DNA from: Symbiodinium natans | Taxonomy: Eukaryota; Sar; Dinophyceae; Suessiales; Symbiodiniaceae | Reading direction: 5' to 3' | NCBI GenBank assembly: GCA_905221605.1 | Contig: CAJNDS010000814.1 | Coordinates: forward strand, 20,001-65,824 | Length of the DNA stretch: 45,824 bases | In this document: positions 40,601 through 45,824 of the stretch, one piece after another | Position numbering within the stretch: the stretch's first letter is position 1 | Layout of the letters: each line of letters begins with the position of its first letter | The notes under the pieces: generated by a model | What the model was told of the DNA's origin: nothing | Database searches by the model: none | The model's input: only the letters and a program-made list of their open reading frames with translations | Position numbers and translations under genes: made by a program

Positions 40601-41777
40601 GGGGTTTTCAAGGTTAATTCATAAGGTAACCAACCCCAAAAGGGTAGCCTTATTGTAAGATGGTTACTGGGCTATCCCAAGGAGAACTGGCAAGATGTAT
40701 TCCTCCTATGAGGAGCTTTCTGCATGCTCAGAGCCCAAGAAGTGGGCCGCGGCATCCATGTTCCCTCCTGCTGGCCCTGCGGCGGAGCAGCTTCGAAAGT
40801 GCCGCCGAGTGCTGCCCACCAGCGTGGACGCGCACCACGGTGGCTTCTTCGTGGCCGTGCTTTCCAAGCGGAGTGGGGCAGTCACTGAGGCCACGGCTGC
40901 ACCAGAACAGCCGGAGACCGAGGAAGCGCAGCCGCGGCGCCCCTACCGAGCGTCCCCGCAGCCACCCCTGGGACTATTCCAGGCTCTTCCGGAAGAGGTC
41001 CGATGCAGCATCGAGGACTATTGGGGCCTCTGCTCCACCGAGCAGGCTGCGGAAGCTGGAGTTAGGCGCTTCCCATCCGACCTACTGCGACTAAACAACC
41101 TGGGCCAAGTAATTCTGACGACCCGGATGCTGTCCCAGTGCTCCGTTGGCAAGAAGGTTCAGCTTCCAATTGTCGAGGCAGCATCTGGGTAGAGTCTTGA
41201 GATGTTTTGCATTTTCGCTTCAAGAGGAGATTTAGGATGACTTTTTCGGATCGTTTTCAACCTAAACCCTACACCCTACACCGTACACCCCAAACCCTAA
41301 ACCCTAAACGCCAAACCCCAAAGCTAGGCATGCACAATGTTTCCTTCCACCTTGAGCCGGCTACCCTTTGACGAAGCCGTGCCTTTGCTTGCCGAGTGCG
41401 CCACGAAGCACGTGAAACAGCGCCTAGGATGCCCATAGTACCATCCTTGTTCCCTTTCAAAGGGGTTTAGGGTGTGGGGTTTAGGGTTTAGGGTTTTTGG
41501 GCTTAGGGTTTGGGTTTCTGGGGTTTTTAGGGTTTGGGGTTACGGGTTGAGGTTCCCTTCAAAACCCACCGCAGCTCCCCCAGCAAAAAGGGCACCATTG
41601 GTTTTGTAACCCTAAGCCCTAAGCCCTAAGCCCTAAGCCCTAAGCCCTAAACCCTAAACCCTAAACCCTAAACCCTAAACCCTAAACCGTATTGGGTTGC
41701 GACCTAGGCTCACATCCGCTGAGTTTCGCCAGCTGTTGGAGGAGTCGTATGACACGGAGGATCCTCGGGAGCTGTAG
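37650..41777 (+). CDS. PB1 + C2H2 zinc finger + NSUN2/Trm4-like RNA (cytosine-5) methyltransferase, about 12 exons
   Basis: Predicted SAM-dependent RNA m5C methyltransferase; tRNA is the usual substrate of the NSUN2/Trm4 family. Proposed exons: 37650-37980, 38088-~38183, ~38299-38428, 38557-38641, 38887-39180, 39298-39592, 39850-39923, 40200-40268, 40461-40522, 40682-41226, 41328-41419, 41708-~41773. Exon 1 reads as a PB1 domain (WRDQDGLQFTIHGQEDLLQA) and exon 2 as a C2H2 finger (CRTCAVLF...HLKESGH). The family part follows in the expected order: IAPKEVWDQAYEALKQPLPL, motif I LDLCASPGSKTLQIL, ANDYSRPR, NCDGRKFP, motif IV DAPCSGDGTLRKN, motif VI VYSTCSLNP-VEDEAVV, then HHGGFFVAVL. Both conserved cysteines (PCSGDG and TCS) are present. 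All joins from exon 3 on keep frame except near 41184-41190, where a one-base shift is needed. ATG 37650 opens the PB1 region; the frame is open upstream to ATG 37410. The C-terminal end past 41773 is unresolved. The PB1/zinc-finger fusion rests on one reading direction and in-phase splicing, not on a transcript. Confidence 0.85.
37981..38087 (+). mobile_element. Introner-like element = intron 1 of the methyltransferase gene
   Basis: GCAC stands at 37981-37984 and again at 38088-38091. Between them lies an element starting CTGAGTCATAGTTGGGG and ending CCCAACCATGAAACAATAG, so the ends are inverted repeats. Splicing at GC...AG gives CGC ACG TGC and bypasses the TGA at 37986. Confidence 0.75.
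38184..38298 (+). repeat. Intron 2 region with two tandem copies of a 50-55 bp unit
   Basis: The unit CTTATGTGTTTTCCCTTAT-GGGTTGAAGAGGATT-ATTTTAGGAAT occurs at about 38199-38246 and 38252-38302. Each copy ends in a possible TTTTAG|GAAT acceptor, so either could serve as intron end. Confidence 0.6.
38429..38556 (+). mobile_element. Introner-like element = intron in front of exon 4
   Basis: GTTC is duplicated at 38429-38432 and 38557-38560. The element starts CTTGGGGAAC and ends TTTCCAAG. Splicing GT...AG gives NQAL|FSYYARQQ, the expected family sequence. Three to four TTTAGGG units lie inside. Confidence 0.78.
38642..38886 (+). mobile_element. Introner-like element = intron PLPL|VVRIS
   Basis: GTGG is duplicated at 38642-38645 and 38887-38890. 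The element starts CTTGGGAGCCCAGTGGTA and ends GGGCTACCGAG. The core contains two copies of a GGTTCCCTTATGAAGTA block, so it looks internally duplicated. Donor GT, acceptor AG, frame restored. Confidence 0.82.
39181..39297 (+). mobile_element. Introner-like element = intron with GA donor
   Basis: GAGG(C) is duplicated at 39181 and 39298. The element starts CTTGGCAGCCCGGTGGTACC and ends GGCTACCAAG. Any cut inside the repeat gives the same message; the 5' cut at the first copy uses a GA donor, and a shifted cut could use GC. This is the cleanest copy: the core is about 100 bp without a telomere-like array. Confidence 0.85.
39593..39849 (+). mobile_element. Intron with GC donor, probably introner-derived and nested
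   Basis: GCCC at 39593 and GCCT at 39850 are a near match. The message reads CTA G|GC CTG, giving LQLGLLRRGFECLEAGG. Inside are a TTTAGGG array (39602-39668) and an inner inverted repeat, CCCAGAGAAGTCTAGG near 39706 against CCTAGGAATTCCTCTTGGG near 39820. Confidence 0.62.
39924..40199 (+). mobile_element. Intron SLNP|VEDEAVV, degenerate introner with array
   Basis: The intron starts GCAC then CTTGGGAACC and ends TCTCCAAG before GTAG. The terminal CTTGG/CCAAG signature is kept but the 4-bp repeat is not exact. A CCCTAAA array occupies about 40070-40164. Splicing GC...AG joins NP to VEDEAVV, a conserved family junction. Confidence 0.65.
40269..40460 (+). mobile_element. Introner-like element with internal TTTAGGG array
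   Basis: GCGG is duplicated at 40269 and 40461. The element starts CTTCGTAGCCCAGTGGTAC and ends TTGCTGGGCTACCAAG. The middle holds a TTTAGGG array, then GGTTCCCTTATACAGTAAAC and an AAAGGGTACC block shared with the copies at 39181 and 40523. Donor GC. Confidence 0.84.
40523..40681 (+). mobile_element. Introner-like element with poly-T/poly-G interior
   Basis: GAGA is duplicated at 40523 and 40682. The element starts CGTGGTAGCCCAGTGGTACC and ends GGTTACTGGGCTATCCCAAG. The middle is a T-run followed by about 20 G. Donor GA gives HFE|RTGKMYSSYEEL in frame. Confidence 0.82.
41227..41327 (+). other. Short intron of the methyltransferase gene
   Basis: A GA donor (GAG|GAGA) and CTAG|G acceptor join SLQE to ACTMFPSTLSRLPFDEAV. 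The interior is a degenerate CCCTACA/CCCTAAA tract. No clear terminal repeats are visible. Confidence 0.5.
41420..41707 (+). mobile_element. Introner-like element, CTAGG-type ends
   Basis: GCGC at 41420 and GCTC at 41708 differ by one base. The element starts CTAGGATGCCCATAGTACC and ends TTGGGTTGCGACCTAG, matching the copy at 8436-8548. It contains both TTTAGGG-type and CCCTAAG/CCCTAAA arrays. Splicing gives HVKQ|LTSAEFRQLL. Confidence 0.75.
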
Positions 41778-41819
41778 ATGGTTATGGGTTTGGGGGTTTG
41801 GGGTTTAGGGCTTAGCCTA

Positions 41820-41910
41820 TCTCTATATATATATATGTATATATATATCTCAATAAATAAATACATAATTACATATATGTATATACATATATATATATAT
41901 ATATATTGCT
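41820..41910. repeat. AT dinucleotide tract
   Basis: TATATATA runs form an imperfect hairpin just after the last methyltransferase exon I can place. Confidence 0.85.
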
Positions 41911-43506
41911 CGCCCCCCTCCCAAGATCTACGGTTACAGGTTTCCAGAACCCCAAAAAAGTAGAGATACAAAGCCACCAAAATCGGGATTCCAAAAGCCA
42001 AGACAAAAAAGACCAAGATTTCCGAGCTCTTGACGTCAAGGGGTAGTGATTCCCTTCGCCCAAGAGTCTCGCAACAATGTTTATGTTTGTTTGGTCGTTT
42101 TTGGTTTTGGTTGTTTGGTTTGTGTTTTTTTTGTTTCGTCTTTCCAAGAGTCTCAAAAAGATGGTTGTTCTGTTGTTCTTGTTGTTTTGAGTTTTTTTTG
42201 GTTTTGGTGTTTTTGGTTTGTAAGTTTTTGGTTTGTCTGATTTGTTTTTGTCTTGTGGGGAAATAGCGCATGCCCACAAACCTAGGGTACTGTGCTTTTT
42301 TGGATACACAGTGCCTGTACTAGGCAAATTCAACTAATACCATATGAAAGATGCGAGTGAACTATCCTAGCTTTTGTTCCTTCTAGTACAAAATATAGGG
42401 ATTGTTCTCGGCAATCTGGACAAATACTGCAATTTCATAGACAAAGCGTTTTGCTAAGCAATTCGTTCTGTTTCTGGAGAAGCAGTGCTTGTCCCAAGCC
42501 CAGGCAAATACTTACTTGTCTAAATACCTAGTGCGGCAACAATATTGAATTAAGACCATATGAAAGAGGCTAGTGAAGTATCCTAGCCTTATGTCTAAAA
42601 CGCACAGTTCGCATAGAGAAGCTTACAAGCGCACAGTTCTCCTAGAAACGTAGAACTCTTAAACAGCACCGACAAGCTTACAAATACATAATTTTCCTAG
42701 AAACGTAGAGTTTTCAACGAAGACGACTGGAGCACAACGATTATGTGTACCAGATTTGACTATAACAAAACAGTTTTCATTACATAATAATCAAAAACAC
42801 TACTCACGCACTATTTATATACCACTTGTACAGAATATATTATGTCTAAAACACACAATTCACACAGACAAGCTCAAAAATGCACATAATTTCTTAGACA
42901 CCTATTATTTCCTCGTGAAGATCATAGTTCTCCGAAATTCATAAATCCGAAAACCTCGGGAGAATCCCTGTCGAAGTTTGGACTTTTGGGTTTTCAGGTG
43001 TTTCGATACACCAGCCGGCCATGCCGAACAGGCTGCCTGCTTAGTCCCCTGACAAAAACGATTCTTTTTGCCCATGGCAAGTTTTAGCAAAATTATACCT
43101 GCTTTTCGATCGGAGTCTGCCGAGTATGCTAGGCAGCCACGGAAGCCCAATCTTAAGATTGAGTTAGCCAGGGCGTAGTATCGGCGAGACGCAAAATCTC
43201 GGAAGACACGGATCCTGGCAATTTCAGCCGTGCCCTTTTTTTACAAAATGCTTTGCCTTTTTTGCGTGCCCTACGGGCAAGTAACGGCATCGTCACAAAA
43301 TGAAAGACAAAAAGACTTAGCGTTCAGATGGTTCGGACATAGTATCTGGCAGTGCTTGAAGGTACCACCCGTTTCCTTGAAGCGTCTTGCTCAGCAGCGT
43401 TGCTTTGCATCCTTCCTGCCGCCACTCACAGCTCCTTGGCTAAGGCGCGTGAGCTGGACATCACGTCGTGATATGAGCTACTGAATTGTCATGCCTGACT
43501 CCCAAG
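41911..43506. other. Low-repeat spacer without a firm gene
   Basis: The telomere-like units stop here. T/G-rich DNA at 42070-42250 gives long phenylalanine or lysine/asparagine frames without support. Two related blocks, ACCATATGAAAGATGCGAGT at 42340 and ACCATATGAAAGAGGCTAGT at 42558, and repeated AGAAACGTAGA words at 42646 and 42700 indicate a diverged repeat. Confidence 0.55.
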
Positions 43507-43890
43507 GTCATGCCTGTGATCAAAAGCGCGCGCAAGTTCACGAAGGCGCCTTCCCGCAAAACCGTGCGGGTCACGCTGGGCCTGGGTGGATTGGTGTTGG
43601 GCGCGGAGGTAGGCTGAGTCATCTCAAGCATTAGGTCACTAAGTTGCATCTGCGCGAGTACGTACTTCGCCCGTGCGCAGGTCCACGTACTGATTCATAA
43701 GGGCTTCCTGAGCTGGGAACTCCGCGCGGAGAACGAGAACAACGCCCTCTGCGGCCACTGGAGCCGCATGACCTGCGTGAGGGAGACCACCATTGTCCGA
43801 GTGCCGCTTCGGCCCTACAGGGAGAAGGGCTCTAGCAAGATTCGCGGCCGACGCAGAAGCATGCAAGAACTCCTGCGCACTGTGCTCTGA
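43507..43890 (+). CDS. Two-exon hypothetical protein, about 103 residues
   Basis: Exon 43507-43608 and exon 43681-43890 join in frame across a 72-bp GT-AG intron (43609-43680). The joined frame runs from MPVIKSARKFTKAPSRKTVR through TLGLGGLVLGAE|VHVLIHKGF to a TGA at 43888. The ATG at 43510 sits just after a CCCAAG|G acceptor, which could be a spliced-leader site or an internal intron end. The protein starts basic, has a glycine/hydrophobic stretch and ends basic (KIRGRRRSMQ). I recognise no family. An open segment at about 43350-43470 could be an upstream exon, but I found no in-phase join. Confidence 0.5.
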
Positions 43891-44256
43891 TTTCGAGGTT
43901 ACAACCCGAGGCAGTGGGAGCATGTGGGAGCCTGAGAGCGAGCTGTTTGCATTTTGCTATGTTATACTCATCACAGCTTGCAGCCTCTCCCTGAGAACTC
44001 GCGGCTGCACTTCTCTTGCTTTACAGCCTTTGCGACACCGTTCCTTTGTCCACAAGCCCGTCCTGTCCTCAGTCGTCGACCTCCGCAGCGCGCCTTGTCC
44101 ATTCAAGTGCATATAGTTTTGGTCGTGTAGAGCCGAGTTTGCAGGTCATGGCGTGGATCACACTTGCGGTGCCCCCTAGCGCTCTATATTGAGTGACTCT
44201 AACGCACCGTCGCAGTCTTGGGGTTCGTTCTGTAAGCTGACCCACTTGCGAGAGAG

Positions 44257-44392
44257 GTCTTGTCGCAAGCGCGTGATCTTGCCAACGACGGCAAGGACTG
44301 GGACGTGGAACAAATCGAGAGGGCCGTTGGAAGCTCAGCCCTTGAGGGTCTGCGACGGAAGTTTTGTCAGACACTCGGTCGCTCGCGCGCAG
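44257..44392 (+). CDS. Exon of an unknown protein
   Basis: The frame reads VLSQARDLANDGKDWDVEQI, then ERAVGSSALEGLRRKFCQTL, and ends in CGCAG|GTGCGT, a good GT donor. It begins after GAGAG|G; the frame is also open a little upstream. The composition is that of a soluble helical domain. No family recognised. It may belong with 44772-44971 but the phases do not match directly, so an exon may be missing. Confidence 0.5.
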
Positions 44393-44771
44393 GTGCGTCG
44401 CCGCTGGGGGTCCGTGGCGGAAGCTGCGGCCATGAAGGAGTCTGCAGTCCGACCCCCCTTGTTCTTAAGCAATTCGTTCTTTTTCTAAAGAAATAGCGAT
44501 TCTTCCAAGCGAAATGTTGATCAAATAGGCAAATTGACGACTAGTGAAACATGTAGAACATCTTTAAAGCGCACCAATGCAATATTCTTTGCATAGACAT
44601 TCAATACTAAGTACCTACCGGTTTTGTCGGTTTAGTACGAATTCCTTTTTTCAGCTTGCTTCGGGTGAGCAATGAAGGATACTGGGACCGCAGGAAAAAC
44701 ACGAAAAAAACACAAGTTTCTTAAGGTGCTAACAGCAAGACTGCTATACCTTCCAGGATTTTTGGCCTTAG

Positions 44772-44971
44772 GAGTATTGTGGATGGTGGTGTCGACCTGC
44801 TGATGATCGCGGCCTGCGCGGCCGCAGTTTCTGCGGTGGAACAGTATTTCCAGGAAACCAAAAAGGAGCGGCTTCCATTGATGCTCTACGACAGAGCGCA
44901 GCAGGCCCAGCCATGTGCGGATCACATCAAGGACTTCAAGACAGGCTGGGGCTACATGTGCTTCAAAGATG
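44772..44971 (+). CDS. Exon of an unknown protein
   Basis: An open segment of about 66 codons starts after TTAG|G and ends at GATG|GTGAGT, a strong donor. It reads VDGGVDLLMIAACAAAVSAV, then EQYFQETKKERLPLMLYDRA, then KDFKTGWGYMCFKD. The alanine-rich start could be a helix. Codon use is GC-rich at third positions, unlike the surrounding AT-richer DNA. No family recognised. Confidence 0.52.
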
Positions 44972-45177
44972 GTGAGTGCGAGGAGCACCCCGCTCTCTTC
45001 TCCACCAGAAGGTCATATAATTTTAAAGCCGAAATTCGGTTGCAGATTGATATACATTTTGCATGCACGATGTGTCACGTATTTTATCGGTATTCACCGT
45101 GTTTTCGGCGGGCGCTATTTGTACACAAGTGCATGGAAGCAAGCAGAAGAGTAGTGTAGACAAGGAGGGTGTAGATC

Positions 45178-45180
<3 letters not shown>

Positions 45181-45210
<30 letters not shown>
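45181..45210 (+). repeat. Poly-G run of about 30
   Basis: An uninterrupted G-run of about 30 bases lies just before the small inverted-repeat element. Such tracts are prone to slippage and sequencing error. Confidence 0.9.
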
Positions 45211-45211
<1 letters not shown>

Positions 45212-45220
45212 GTGCAGCTT

Positions 45221-45323
45221 AAATAGGGTTTATTTGGAAGCTGGCACTCGTGTTCACAAGAGGAAAAAAGGCCCCAAAACGTATACTTATTTACAAGAGC
45301 CAACTTCCAAATAGACCCTATTT
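45221..45323. mobile_element. MITE-like element with 25-bp terminal inverted repeats
   Basis: AAATAGGGTTTATTTGGAAG-CTGGC and GCCAACTTCCAAATAGACCC-TATTT are reverse complements at 23 of 25 positions. About 50 bp lie between the arms. Confidence 0.75.
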
Positions 45324-45349
45324 TAGGTCCTAGGGGGGTCCCAGGCCTG

Positions 45350-45753
45350 AATTAAATATGAAGGCCCCGATTTAAATATGAATATTTAATTCTGGAGCTT
45401 CATATTTAAATTATTTAATTCGGGCCCGGGAATTAAATAATTTAAATAATTTAAATAATTTAAATAATTTAAATCCTGGAGGGGGGGGGGCGGGCCTCCT
45501 CCCGCAGGAGGAATTAAATAATTTAAATATGAAGGCCCCGAATTAAATATTAATATTTAATTCGGAGCCTTCATATTTAAATTATTTAATTCTTCCTGCG
45601 GGAGGAGGTCCGCCCCCCCCCCCTCCAGGATTTAAATTATTTAAATTATTTAAATTACTTAAATTATTTAATTCCCGGGCCCGATTTAAATAATTTAAAT
45701 ATGAAGGCCACGATTTAAATATGAATATTTAATTCGGGAGCTTCATATTTAAA
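45350..45753. repeat. Long palindrome, arms about 200 bp, axis near 45551/45552
   Basis: From the axis AATTAAATATT|AATATTTAATT outward the two arms match: GGAGGAATTAAATAATTT against AATTATTTAATTCTTCC, a G-run with CGGGCC against a C-run, and CGGGCCCGGG against CCCGGGCCCG. Mismatches are few. The interior is built of AATTTAAATAATTT words. A further half-copy follows to the end of the window. Confidence 0.85.
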
Positions 45754-45824
45754 TTATTTAATTCGGGCCCGGGGCATTAAATAATTTAAATAATTTAAAA
45801 TCCTGGAGGGGGGGGGGGGGCGGG

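Noticed and set aside
40695-41192. Independent 165-codon gene
   Set aside because: The frame begins in the middle of a family domain and joins in frame to upstream exons; it is an internal exon of the methyltransferase gene.
41675-42333. Minus-strand frames of 154-200 codons rich in lysine, asparagine and threonine
   Set aside because: They come from T/G-rich low-complexity DNA and the AT tract, and no domain or splice pattern supports them.

Overview
This window is nuclear DNA of a dinoflagellate. The evidence is: (i) TTTAGGG/CCCTAAA telomere-type repeats scattered through it in both orientations; (ii) a plus-strand gene whose introns use GT, GC or GA donors and an AG acceptor followed by exonic G; (iii) short introns built from small inverted-repeat elements flanked by 4-bp direct repeats, i.e. 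introner-like elements. I cannot name the genus. No rRNA, tRNA, CRISPR or prokaryote-type operon is visible, and most long open frames are by-products of 7-bp or 4-bp repeats.

Layout. 1-31 kb: a sea of degenerate telomere-like repeats holding short, mostly plus-strand, exon-like islands of 30-110 bp (for example near 2.5, 3.5, 4.7, 5.1, 6.2, 8.0, 15.7, 16.0, 17.7, 18.8, 19.0, 20.8, 21.7, 22.3, 25.0, 25.7, 27.0, 28.0 and 28.8 kb). I could not assign these to a family. 31.4-36.3 kb: five to six small exons that join in phase into the S3-S4-S5-pore part of a voltage-gated cation channel. 37.4-41.8 kb: the best gene, about twelve exons, encoding a PB1 domain, one C2H2 zinc finger and an NSUN2/Trm4-type RNA cytosine-5 methyltransferase. 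An apparent one-base frameshift lies near its C-terminus. 41.8-45.2 kb: lower-repeat DNA with a probable two-exon 103-residue gene and two further exons of unknown function. 45.2-45.8 kb: a small inverted-repeat element, then a palindrome of about 400 bp.

The main discovery candidate is the way introns are made. At least seven introns of the methyltransferase gene have the form [4-bp target copy][element CT...AG][4-bp target copy]. The first target copy supplies the donor (GT, GC or GA) and the element end supplies the AG. Removing the intron restores the uninterrupted reading frame. Similar elements with exact 4-bp duplications but no G-starting target lie outside recognised exons (8436-8548, 18494-18594, 21827-21935). 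Several introners carry TTTAGGG arrays in their interior, which links the telomere-like repeats to the intron-generating elements.
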